Shown: positions 18,433-26,377 of the stretch, in pieces | Numbering within the stretch: position 1 is the first letter of the stretch | Layout of the letters: every line of letters starts with the position of its first letter | Assembly: GCA_963662905.2 (NCBI GenBank) | Contig: CAXXFD010000002.1 | Coordinates: forward strand, 682,001-746,000 | From: G963662905 sp963662905 | GTDB lineage: Bacteria > Bacteroidota > Bacteroidia > Bacteroidales > WRLA01 | DNA: 64,000 nucleotides | Direction of reading: 5' to 3' | Notes under the pieces: generated by a model | What the model saw: the letters and a program-made list of their open reading frames with translations, nothing else | What the model was told of the DNA's origin: nothing | The model's database searches: none | Position numbers and translations under genes: made by a program

Positions 18433-20226
18433 ATGTCGTTAGAGCAGTTTAACCAATATATACGGGAAGCTCAGGAATTGGTGGACAAAGCCAAGCGGAA
18501 TGAAAATCCAGACCGCGAATTATTGGATTTTGCAAAAAAAATTGCAGGACTAAAAAACCACAGCCCCATTCCGTCGCAAAAAAACACAAATACAGCTCAT
18601 CCCGAAACCAGCCGGCAAGACGAACAGCTCTTTATCGAGAACCTGATCAGCAATTTATCGCAGGGATTAATTGTTGTTGACACAAATTTAAATATCCGGA
18701 TTTGGAACAAACATATGGAAAAACTGGCCGAAAAGCCCGCAGAACTGGTTATTGGCCAACCTATACAGGATGTATTACACGGTTATAAAACCATGCAGTT
18801 AAAACCTGCAATCCAAAAGGCATTAAAAGGAGAACTCCTGGAAATCGATTCGATCACATATTTTGACAGAAGGATTGACGATCACCGCTACATCAAGCTT
18901 GTTTTATCACCTTACCGCGACTCAAGCGGCAAAATACAAGGGCTGATTGCATTGGTTTCCGACATCAGCAATCACATCGAATATCAAAACGAACTTAAAG
19001 AGCGGCACGAAACCCTCGAAATCCTAAATGAAGAGCTAAGACAGGCAAATGAATATTTCCTGACAGCCAATAAAGAATGCGGTGCAGCCAAACAAAAGGC
19101 CGAAGAAAGTGAACGGCTGAAAACCGCCTTTCTGGCAAATATGAGCCATGAAATCCGCACGCCCATGAACAGCATCATCGGCTTTAGCCAGTTGCTTTTG
19201 GATGATCACATGCCGCGTATTGAGCAGATGGAATATCTCAAAATAATGAACCGCAACAGCGTCCAATTGCTCAATCTGATCAACGACATTATTGACCTCT
19301 CAAAAATGGAAGGCGGAGAACTGAAAATCAAACGCGATGTCATGGACCTCACCGCATTACTTACAGATCTGTACCAGCTTTTTAAGTCCAATGCAGACCG
19401 GAAAGGAATTGAGCTGCGCCTGAACCATAAACTTAACGAAAACCAACGCATAATTTCTGATATTCAGCGCGTACGACAAATCATGACGAACCTCATCGCC
19501 AATGCAATTAAATTTACTGACAAAGGCTATGTTGAGATGAGTTGCCGGGTTGAGGGCGACCATTTCATCTTTAAAGTCAAGGATACGGGAAGCGGCATCT
19601 CGAAAGACAAACAAGATTTGATATTCAGGCGGTTTATACAGGAAAGCGACCGAAATAACGACGGGCACAGCAGAGGCGGCAGCGGTCTGGGCCTGGCAAT
19701 CTCCAAAAACCTGGCCGAATTGCTTGGTGGGGAAATCATATTAATATCCGAAAAAGGAAGAGGATCGGAATTTTCAGTAACATTGCCATTTACACCCGAA
19801 AACCGTTTCGATACACAAAGCGAATTGAAACAACCTGATTTGAATATCCTTAGCGGGATCAAGGGGAAAATCCTCGTTGCCGAAGACATTGAAAGCAACT
19901 ATCTCTATATTCATGGATTATTGCAAAAACTACCCCTCGAACTTATCCATGCAAAAAACGGAAAAGAAGCTGTGGATTTGGTGGAACTTATCCCCGATAT
20001 AAAGCTTGTTTTAATGGATATTAAAATGCCCATAATGGATGGTTATGAAGCAACAAGGCAGATCAAAAAACTAAAACCCAATATGCCGGTAATTGCACAA
20101 ACAGCCTTCGCAATGCCTGAAGATCGCGACAGAGCCTTTGAGGCAGGCTGCGATGGGTACCTGCCCAAACCTATAAAATCTGCGGATTTAACTGCTTTCC
20201 TGAAAGCATTCCTGCTGAATCAATAA
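18433..20226 (+). CDS. PAS-histidine kinase-REC hybrid
   Basis: A 597-residue cytoplasmic hybrid kinase. A short helical start (MSLEQFNQYIREAQELVDKA) leads to a PAS domain at about 70-190 (ENLISNLSQGLIVVDTNLNIRIWN), a coiled coil, HisKA with SHEIRTPMNSIIGFSQ, HATPase with NLIANAIKFTD, DTGSGI and GSGLGLAI, and a receiver at the end with acidic AED, phospho-acceptor in LVLMDIKMP and PKP lysine. ATG 18433 is used; the upstream TTG frame adds a weakly supported tail. It has no membrane segment. It resembles the hybrid at 38400..40589 in its H-box and receiver. Its gene ends 3 bases from the convergent DciA-like gene. Confidence 0.88.
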   Translation: MSLEQFNQYIREAQELVDKAKRNENPDRELLDFAKKIAGLKNHSPIPSQKNTNTAHPETSRQDEQLFIENLISNLSQGLIVVDTNLNIRIWNKHMEKLAEKPAELVIGQPIQDVLHGYKTMQLKPAIQKALKGELLEIDSITYFDRRIDDHRYIKLVLSPYRDSSGKIQGLIALVSDISNHIEYQNELKERHETLEILNEELRQANEYFLTANKECGAAKQKAEESERLKTAFLANMSHEIRTPMNSIIGFSQLLLDDHMPRIEQMEYLKIMNRNSVQLLNLINDIIDLSKMEGGELKIKRDVMDLTALLTDLYQLFKSNADRKGIELRLNHKLNENQRIISDIQRVRQIMTNLIANAIKFTDKGYVEMSCRVEGDHFIFKVKDTGSGISKDKQDLIFRRFIQESDRNNDGHSRGGSGLGLAISKNLAELLGGEIILISEKGRGSEFSVTLPFTPENRFDTQSELKQPDLNILSGIKGKILVAEDIESNYLYIHGLLQKLPLELIHAKNGKEAVDLVELIPDIKLVLMDIKMPIMDGYEATRQIKKLKPNMPVIAQTAFAMPEDRDRAFEAGCDGYLPKPIKSADLTAFLKAFLLNQ

Positions 20227-20229
20227 TTT

Positions 20230-20526
20230 TTAGCGAATAACAATATCCTGAAGAAAATCTTTCCCGATTTCTTTGTTGACCGATTGAAGCAAACGTGATT
20301 TCGCAAAAAGAAGTTCACTTTTTAGCGCAGCATAATTAATAGTAACAAACAACTTTCTTTTATGGACATAAAGATCGCTTGTTTGCTTTGCAATAGATTC
20401 GCCAACCACCAAACTCCAGGCAGCAAGCGCTTTGCGTTCATCCAGCTTATCCGCAAAACCGTATGCATCAATCAACTTGAGCAGCACGCTGCTTAATGGC
20501 TCTTCATTTGTATTTCGTACTGCCAT
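20230..20526 (-). CDS. DciA-like protein (DUF721)
   Basis: A 98-residue protein with the DUF721 pattern: a short helix, then LDERKALAAWSLVVGESIAKQT, the strand pair LYVHKRKLFVTINYAALKSELLFAKSRLLQSVN, and ending KDFLQDIVIR. Members of this family include DciA, which helps load the replicative helicase in bacteria lacking DnaC. Bacteroidota usually carry such a short form. It is a single gene on the minus strand, just before a plus-strand tRNA. Confidence 0.8.
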   Translation of the reverse strand: MAVRNTNEEPLSSVLLKLIDAYGFADKLDERKALAAWSLVVGESIAKQTSDLYVHKRKLFVTINYAALKSELLFAKSRLLQSVNKEIGKDFLQDIVIR

Positions 20527-20655
20527 ATTTTTGCCGTTTAAATTACAAAGATGCCTATTTTAAAAGAAACACAAACATTACACCCGACAAAAATTTCAAC
20601 AAATCAATGCCTTTTGCATCCTGCCACATTTTTTTCGATAAAAACCAAAATTCCC

Positions 20656-20685
20656 TTTGAGGTTTTAATAATTTTTCTACCTTTG
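20656..20685 (+). promoter_or_regulatory. tRNA-Met promoter
   Basis: TTTG at 20656-20659, 18 bases, TACCTTTG at 20678-20685; 15 bases later the tRNA begins. Confidence 0.7.
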
Positions 20686-20700
20686 CATCCGCTTTAGCAA

Positions 20701-20774
20701 GGCGGGGTAGCTCAGTTGGTTAGAGCGTCGGATTCATAACCCGGAGGTCACGAGTTCAATTCTCGTCCCCGCTA
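20701..20774 (+). tRNA. tRNA-Met (CAT anticodon)
   Basis: A 74-base cloverleaf: acceptor GGCGGGG with CCCCGCT (one G-U), D arm GCTC...GAGC, anticodon loop TTCATAA, T arm CGAGTTCAATTCTCG. The CCA end is not encoded. The anticodon CAT could also serve a tRNA-Ile with modified C34; elongator Met is more likely from the body sequence. There is an A-C mismatch at the top of the anticodon stem. Confidence 0.9.
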
Positions 20775-20778
20775 CAAC

Positions 20779-20810
20779 AAAGGCTTTCGAGAAATCGATG
20801 GCCTTTTTTT
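20779..20810 (+). terminator. Terminator after tRNA-Met
   Basis: AAAGGC...GCCTTT stem with an inner TCGA-GAAA-TCGA hairpin, followed by seven T. Confidence 0.8.
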
Positions 20811-20925
20811 GTTTATGGAAAATCAATACAGCACGATAACCGGCTCCTTAATTTCTCAAACTTTTTTGTTGGCTATTTCGCCATCGCTCAAAATCTATAC
20901 CTTAAGTCTGGAAAAAATCATATTT

Positions 20926-20942
20926 TACGCATTTATACGCAT
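20926..20942 (+). promoter_or_regulatory. TACGCAT direct repeat before the sensor kinase gene
   Basis: TACGCAT at 20926-20932 and again at 20936-20942, exactly 10 bp apart (one helical turn), centred about 30 bases before a near-consensus -7 box TAAAATTG (20964-20971). A similar pair precedes the permease gene. Candidate binding site of the NarL-type regulator encoded next door. Confidence 0.5.
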
Positions 20943-20975
20943 CCATGATGAATCAGAAATGCTTAAAATTGCATC

Positions 20976-21917
20976 ATGTTCACACAAATAGGGTTAATCA
21001 TATCGGTCGTCCTGCAATTCGCAGCATTCATTATCAGCCTAAGCCTGATACCCAAAACCAGGTTTAATATTGCATGGATCAGTATTTCTATCGGACTAAT
21101 GCTGATGGCATTCCGCCGTTTGTTGGATTTATTTTTAATATTTGAAGGAATCAGCTCGATATACCATTCCGCTTTTTCCAGCTGGCTGGCTATAATTATC
21201 AGTATCAGTATGCTTATCGCAGTTTTCTATATCCGCAGGATTCTTATACGCCTGAATCAGTTGAACAAATTACAGCTAGACAATGAAGCACGGCTTCTAT
21301 CAGCCATAATAACCACCGAAGAAAAAGAGAAAAAACATTTTGCCAAGGAACTGCACGACGGGTTGGGACCTATCCTGTCGAGCATCAAGCTATCACTAAG
21401 CGCATTGGAAACCAATAATTTAAATACTAGAAACAGCCAAATACTACAAAAAACCGAAAATGCCATAGACAATGCAATTGCAGCCACAAAGGAAATATCG
21501 AACCACTTAACACCTAAAATCCTTGAACGCTACGGACTTGAAAGGGCCATTAAAAAATTTGCTTCAGACAGCATCACCGACCCAAATTTTCGATTTCACG
21601 CTTATGCCGATTTAAAAGAAGAAAAAGGCTTCAGCGACATAAAATTGATCCTTTACAGGATTTTCTGCGAACTGCTCAATAACACGCTCAAGCATGCAGA
21701 TGCACAACAGGCATCGCTCAGCCTATTTAACTTCCCTGATCATATCGTTATGATATACGAAGATGACGGCATTGGTTTCGACACCAAATCAAAAGAAACC
21801 AGCGGCATGGGATTGACCAATATTGCATCGCGGGTGCGCGCACTTAACGGTAAGTTTTCACTGAGCAGCAAGAGCGGCAAAGGAATGTACATCCGAATAG
21901 AACTGCCCAATGAGTAA
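20976..21917 (+). CDS. NarX-type sensor histidine kinase (HisKA_3)
   Basis: A 313-residue kinase. About three hydrophobic helices fill residues 1-90 with almost no periplasmic loop. The dimerisation domain has EKKHFAKELHDGLGPIL with His127, the H-box of the HisKA_3 (NarX/DesK) group, and a HATPase_c domain follows with ELLNNTLKHADA, DDGIGFD and SGMGLTNIASR. It phosphorylates the response regulator whose ATG overlaps its last 8 bases. The lack of an extracellular domain suggests that it senses the membrane or a partner protein, possibly the permease encoded downstream; that is inference. The -7 box lies 4 bases before the ATG, so the mRNA may be leaderless. Confidence 0.88.
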   Translation: MFTQIGLIISVVLQFAAFIISLSLIPKTRFNIAWISISIGLMLMAFRRLLDLFLIFEGISSIYHSAFSSWLAIIISISMLIAVFYIRRILIRLNQLNKLQLDNEARLLSAIITTEEKEKKHFAKELHDGLGPILSSIKLSLSALETNNLNTRNSQILQKTENAIDNAIAATKEISNHLTPKILERYGLERAIKKFASDSITDPNFRFHAYADLKEEKGFSDIKLILYRIFCELLNNTLKHADAQQASLSLFNFPDHIVMIYEDDGIGFDTKSKETSGMGLTNIASRVRALNGKFSLSSKSGKGMYIRIELPNE

Positions 21918-22554
21918 GAGAATCAACATCTTGCTGGCCGACGACCACCAGCTTTTCAGGGAAGGCATGGTTTTCCTCTTACAAAACTGTGATTTTGCCG
22001 GAGATATCCGCGAAGCTAGAAACGGCAGGGAAGTCCTGAATGAATTAAAAAAATTTCAGCCACACATTATATTAATGGACATCGAAATGCCCGAAATGAA
22101 CGGAATTGACGCCAGCAGGGAATGCAGCCGTTTATATCCCGACATCAACATCATCGCATTATCGATGTATGCCAATGAAGAATTCTATTCAGATATGATT
22201 GATGCCGGGGCCAAAGGTTTCCTTTTAAAAAACTCCCGCTTTGAAGATGTGCGCAGGGCAATCGTGGAGGTTGATCAGGGAAATAATTATTTCTCTCCGG
22301 AAATTTTGCATTCGATAATCTCGCATCTGAATCAAAAAAGCCGGTCGCCCATTAACAGCTCGCTCAGCCAAAGGGAGATTGAAGTCCTTTTTAATATTTG
22401 CAAAGGCTTGTCCAGCCAGGAAATTGGCGAAAGCCTCTTCATCAGCAAGCGCACAGTTGAAAAACACCGCGAAAATATCATGCTCAAAACCGAATGCAAA
22501 AACACAGCTCAATTAGTAGTTTACGCTATTAAAAACCGCTATTTCGAAATATAA
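21910..22554 (+). CDS. NarL/FixJ-family response regulator
   Basis: A 214-residue regulator: receiver at 5-120 with DD pair 11/12 and Asp57 (IILMDIEMPEM), Lys in the KGFLLK phrase, then a LuxR-type helix-turn-helix at about 145-210 (LSQREIEVLFNICKGLSSQEIGESLFISKRTVEKHRENIMLK). It overlaps the sensor kinase gene by 8 bases and is its obvious partner. Heptamer-like TACGCAT repeats upstream of both its own operon and the permease-porin genes make these the predicted targets. Confidence 0.9.
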   Translation: MSKRINILLADDHQLFREGMVFLLQNCDFAGDIREARNGREVLNELKKFQPHIILMDIEMPEMNGIDASRECSRLYPDINIIALSMYANEEFYSDMIDAGAKGFLLKNSRFEDVRRAIVEVDQGNNYFSPEILHSIISHLNQKSRSPINSSLSQREIEVLFNICKGLSSQEIGESLFISKRTVEKHRENIMLKTECKNTAQLVVYAIKNRYFEI

Positions 22555-22565
22555 AACCCGAAAAA

Positions 22566-22594
22566 TACGCATTTCCACGCACTACTATTGCGTA
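22566..22594 (+). promoter_or_regulatory. TACGCA repeat cluster before the permease gene
   Basis: TACGCAT at 22566-22572, CACGCAC at 22576-22582 (again 10 bp period) and an inverted TTGCGTA at 22588-22594. A weak promoter (TTG 22589-22591, CGACTTTG 22609-22616) follows. The layout mirrors the site before the sensor gene. Confidence 0.5.
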
Positions 22595-22627
22595 TTAGCA
22601 CCCTGAAACGACTTTGCACTTCGCAGT

Positions 22628-22653
22628 AATTTTGAAGAAGAAACTTCAAAATT
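22628..22653. promoter_or_regulatory. Perfect 10-bp inverted repeat in the permease leader
   Basis: AATTTTGAAG, spacer AAGAAA, CTTCAAAATT; it ends 6 bases before the permease ATG and lies after the putative -7 box. As RNA it would form a hairpin over the ribosome-binding region; as DNA it could be an operator. There is no T run, so it is not a terminator. Confidence 0.5.
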
Positions 22654-22659
22654 AAAATC

Positions 22660-23685
22660 ATGCTAATTCCATTTCTAATTCCATTTGTCATTGGGATGTT
22701 CCTCGCCATAAATATGGGCGGCAGCGGAACTGCGCCCGCATTTTCTGCAGCCTACGGAGCAGGGATCATCAAAAAAAGCCTAATTCCGGGCTTGTTTGGC
22801 GTTGCTGTATTTGCCGGAGCCATTATAGGCGGCAAAGAAACCGCGAAAACCATTGGCAAAGGACTGCTCGACCCACAACTGATGAGCTTCAGCATTGTCT
22901 CCATTATTTTATTTTCTGTCGCGATATCACTTCTTATTGCCAACATTTTCGGAATACCGCAATCCACAAGTCAATCGACAGTGCTTGCAGTAGTTGCCCC
23001 TGCTGTTTACTTTCATTCGCTTGACACCGAAAAATTGTTTACAGAAATCCTCCCAACCTGGTTTGTTATGCCACTGATTTCTTTTGCCTTATCATTCCTC
23101 ATCGGGAAATACATCTACAAACCCATACGCCGCAAAGGCTACACTATTTCAAAAAAAATCAACGACAGCTATTTACTGCGCGGGCTCATACTGATCATGT
23201 CACTTTATGTTGCATTCTCTATTGGCGCCAATAATGTAGCCAATGCAACAGGACCTATTTCAAGCATGGCATTTAACGAATTAGGAATGTCAACCGATAA
23301 TTATGTACATGTCTTAATTTTGGCAACACTGATCATTGCACCCTGCTTTGGTATTGGAAGCTCATTTTTTGGAGATAAAATCGTAAGAAACACTGGAAAG
23401 GAAATAGTGCTCTTTGGCCGAATTGAAGCGGTGATCATAGCTTTTATATCAGCCTCGCTCCTATTGGCCGCCTCCCTGGTCAAAGGAATCCCTACCTCAT
23501 TGGTACAATTAAATGTGGCAGCAATAATCGGTATTGGCTCTGCCAAACTGGGCTGCAAAAACATTTTCAAAAAAACAGAAGTAAACCGCTTTTTCCTGAT
23601 GTGGATTATTGCCCCGGTAATAGCTTTTGGCCTGGCACTGCTGCTTACCTATACATTTGATTTATATAACCTTTTGGATTTCTAG
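22660..23685 (+). CDS. PiT/CysP-family inorganic anion permease
   Basis: A 341-residue membrane protein with about ten hydrophobic segments in two related halves. The second half has the PiT signature SIGANNVANATGPIS; the first half has AINMGGSGTAPAFSAAYGAG, then GGKETAKTIGKGLLDP and ANIFGIPQSTSQST. The family includes PiT phosphate carriers and the sulfate permease CysP, and the shortness and first-half wording are also compatible with the CysP branch, so substrate is phosphate or sulfate. It is preceded by a NarL-type two-component pair and followed after 3 bases by a porin gene, suggesting a complete uptake route across both membranes. Confidence 0.8.
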   Translation: MLIPFLIPFVIGMFLAINMGGSGTAPAFSAAYGAGIIKKSLIPGLFGVAVFAGAIIGGKETAKTIGKGLLDPQLMSFSIVSIILFSVAISLLIANIFGIPQSTSQSTVLAVVAPAVYFHSLDTEKLFTEILPTWFVMPLISFALSFLIGKYIYKPIRRKGYTISKKINDSYLLRGLILIMSLYVAFSIGANNVANATGPISSMAFNELGMSTDNYVHVLILATLIIAPCFGIGSSFFGDKIVRNTGKEIVLFGRIEAVIIAFISASLLLAASLVKGIPTSLVQLNVAAIIGIGSAKLGCKNIFKKTEVNRFFLMWIIAPVIAFGLALLLTYTFDLYNLLDF

Positions 23686-23688
23686 TCA

Positions 23689-24924
23689 ATGAAAAAAGCC
23701 ATTTTTTTATTAGCAGGCTTAATGATATCCGGCCTCACTTTCGGACAGGAACAAGAATGGAAAGCCGGCATTGAAATACGCGTCCGGCCCCTGCTCGATG
23801 CCGGTTACAGAACGCCACAAAGCAAGAGCGACCCCATATTGTTTTACACCAGCCAGCGAAGCCGGATTAAGCTCGAATACCACGACAGTTGTTTTTCGTC
23901 ACAAATCGCTTTTCAGGATGTCCGTATTTGGGGCGATGACAATATTTTCAATACCAGAGGCACTTACGGGAACTCCTCATCAACAAGCCTTTACAAAGCA
24001 TGGATCAAAGTAAAAACAAGTACTGACTTCAGTTTAAAAATTGGGAGGCAGGCCTTTTCCTACGACGACCAACGAATACTTTCGAGCCGCAACTGGAACG
24101 ATTATCAGCTATGCTATGATGCTGCTTTAATGGAATATAACAACAACAAAACTTCATTACAACTCGCTGCAAGCTGGAATGCAGATAACAACAAAACAAT
24201 GAGCTATCCGGAGGATAAAATACGTTTAATGAGCTTTTTAAGGACGCAATACAAAACCGAAAGCATAAAAGCCTCGGCAATTTATCTCTTGAGTGGTCAA
24301 TGTCTGAACGATAGCATGCCGGAATTAAAACTCCTTCAAACTTTTGGAATAAACCTAAATCATACTTCTATGCGGTCATTATTACGGCTATCATTCTACT
24401 ACCAAAGCAATATGAATCAATTGCAAGGCAAGACCCGTGCATTTTGTCTATCTTTCTCCTTTGAACAAAAAACAAATTCCGGAAAACTCTGTGCCGCAGC
24501 CGGATTTGATTTCCTTTCGGGAAATGATGCAGAAAGCAATACAAATGGGCTGTTCAATTTGCTGTATGGCAAAAGGCACGGATATTATGGCTCGATGGAT
24601 TATTTCAACGAAATTCCACAGCAGGGCTTAACCGATCTGATGATAAAATTCAGCTACAAACCCACAAAAACAATCCAGACAAAGCTTGAGCTCCATAAAT
24701 TTCTGTCATCAAGAAAAGTTGAATCATATGGCAATGACTACGGAAGCGAAACTGATTTTGCGATAGAATTTACAGTAAGCCCAGCATTTAATATAAGTGG
24801 TGGTTATTCATTTTATTTATGCAGCGACCTGCTTAAAAAAATGAAAGGTGTATCGGATAAAAAGGTTCGCTTTCCACAGTTTGCATGGATTTCGATGCAA
24901 TTCTGCCCATGGGTATCGTTTTAG
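23689..24924 (+). CDS. Outer-membrane porin, alginate-export-like barrel
   Basis: A 411-residue protein with a signal peptide (MKKAIFLLAGLMISGLTFGQ) and a beta-barrel built of alternating strands. The phrases SDPILFYTSQRSRIKLEY, SSQIAFQDVRIWGD and SLKIGRQAFSYDDQRIL are typical of the alginate-export/DUF1302-like porins of Bacteroidota, in which the name does not imply alginate. It lies 3 bases after the permease gene and is surely co-transcribed, so it may serve as outer-membrane pore for the same anion. A bidirectional terminator follows. Confidence 0.75.
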   Translation: MKKAIFLLAGLMISGLTFGQEQEWKAGIEIRVRPLLDAGYRTPQSKSDPILFYTSQRSRIKLEYHDSCFSSQIAFQDVRIWGDDNIFNTRGTYGNSSSTSLYKAWIKVKTSTDFSLKIGRQAFSYDDQRILSSRNWNDYQLCYDAALMEYNNNKTSLQLAASWNADNNKTMSYPEDKIRLMSFLRTQYKTESIKASAIYLLSGQCLNDSMPELKLLQTFGINLNHTSMRSLLRLSFYYQSNMNQLQGKTRAFCLSFSFEQKTNSGKLCAAAGFDFLSGNDAESNTNGLFNLLYGKRHGYYGSMDYFNEIPQQGLTDLMIKFSYKPTKTIQTKLELHKFLSSRKVESYGNDYGSETDFAIEFTVSPAFNISGGYSFYLCSDLLKKMKGVSDKKVRFPQFAWISMQFCPWVSF

Positions 24925-24990
24925 CGCCCTAAACAAACTCAGCAGAAAAACATCTGCATGTATTGCAAAAAACAAACAGTTCCAAAACAA

Positions 24991-25013
24991 AAAACCCGCA
25001 AAAAGCGGGTTTT
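24991..25013. terminator. Bidirectional terminator
   Basis: Perfect 9-bp stem AAAACCCGC/GCGGGTTTT with a five-base loop. It can stop the porin operon on the plus strand and the tRNA-Ser on the minus strand. Confidence 0.85.
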
Positions 25014-25022
25014 CAAATAGTT

Positions 25023-25110
<88 letters not shown>

Positions 25111-25195
25111 ATTATTGTTAGAACTTTATCCAATCGTTTAATTGGGCTGCAAAAATAATGATTCCATTCAAACCTGCCAAATATTTTTTAAAAAA

Positions 25196-26377
25196 TTATT
25201 CGCTTTTTTGATAAGGGAAACTAATACTGACCGTAGCTCCCTTATAATCATTATCAATCAATAATTCGCCATTATGCGCATCAATAACAAGTTTTGTGAG
25301 CAGCATGCCCAAGCCAGGCCCCATTGCCAGGTTATCTTTCTTTTGGTTATGGACAAACTCGTTGATCTGTTTCAATTTTCTCATGCTAAATCCGGAACCA
25401 AAATCTTTCACCTTTATAAAAAGCCGTCCATCCTCCACAAATACAATAAAATTAATTGTTTTGGTACGTGGTGAGGCAGCAACTGCATTATTAACAATTT
25501 TAGTCAAAGCAGCAACCAAAAGCTCTTCATCGCCAATAAATTCTATTTTTTTTGGATTAATTCGCTTATTGATAAAGACCTTTTTTTCATTGCGGATAGC
25601 CTGCGACTCATAAAGTGAACGGTTAATCAGATCATCAATGGGAAACTTTTTCAAAGCAGGGGTACGCTCACCGGAACGCAATTCGGTTATCAGAATTGCC
25701 GAATCGACGAGGCGCTTAAGGCGGGCAACAGACATCTGCAGATACGCAACGGCTGTTTTTTGGTCTTCATTGGTTAAAGTTTCCTCAACGATATCAGCAA
25801 ACCCAATAACACCGCCAAGGGGTTTTTTGAGTTCTCTTGTCACTAAATCAATAAAATCAGATTTTGCTATTTCCAATTGCTCCGTCTGATGTCCAAGCTC
25901 ATTGAGTACTTTCTGGCTCATGCGGCCTTTGTCAATATTTTTTGCATGATTCAACTTAAGCTCCTCATTTTCAATGCGCAACAAACGAAGCCTATGAATC
26001 CAGAATATCTGCGCCTGAACTCGGGCAAGAAGTTCCTGACGGTTAAAAGGTTTAGTGATATAATCATTTCCTCCAGCCTCTAAACCTTTTAAAACAGTCT
26101 CTTTATCAATTTTGGCGGTAAGAAACACAACTGGCACATTTTTGTGCGTTTCGTTTGATCGAATACGCCTGCAAACCTCAATGCCATCAATGTCGGGAAG
26201 CATCACATCGAGCAATACCATATCAATTTTATCAGTCAGAATCGTCAATGTTTCTTCACCACTGGAAGCAAAACTGATTCTGTAGCCTTCATCCCGAAGC
26301 AAAGCACCTAGAACCTGCAGGTTTTTCTCCAGGTCATCAACAATAAGTATATGATAATCAGATTTATTAATCATCAT
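25196..26377 (-). CDS. REC-kinase lacking the phosphoacceptor histidine
   Basis: A 393-residue protein built like the REC-kinase at 4195..5349. The receiver is complete (DD at 14/15, Asp57 in LLDVMLP, Lys in TKPF). A coiled coil leads to the dimerisation domain, where the H-box reads TRELKKPL: Arg181 (codon AGA) replaces the His. The ATP-binding half still has an N-box (KIVNNAVAAS), KDFGSGF and GPGLGM. Autophosphorylation is therefore unlikely. It probably works as a response regulator whose kinase-like part is an output, scaffold or ATP-binding switch. Its start overlaps the end of the GAF-PAS kinase gene by 11 bases, so that kinase is the likely phosphodonor. Confidence 0.85.
   Translation of the reverse strand: MMINKSDYHILIVDDLEKNLQVLGALLRDEGYRISFASSGEETLTILTDKIDMVLLDVMLPDIDGIEVCRRIRSNETHKNVPVVFLTAKIDKETVLKGLEAGGNDYITKPFNRQELLARVQAQIFWIHRLRLLRIENEELKLNHAKNIDKGRMSQKVLNELGHQTEQLEIAKSDFIDLVTRELKKPLGGVIGFADIVEETLTNEDQKTAVAYLQMSVARLKRLVDSAILITELRSGERTPALKKFPIDDLINRSLYESQAIRNEKKVFINKRINPKKIEFIGDEELLVAALTKIVNNAVAASPRTKTINFIVFVEDGRLFIKVKDFGSGFSMRKLKQINEFVHNQKKDNLAMGPGLGMLLTKLVIDAHNGELLIDNDYKGATVSISFPYQKSE

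Noticed and set aside
20809..20991. 60-residue plus-strand open frame between tRNA-Met and the sensor kinase gene
   Set aside because: It starts in the terminator T-run region, has no promoter, overlaps the TACGCAT repeats and the next gene's start, and resembles nothing.
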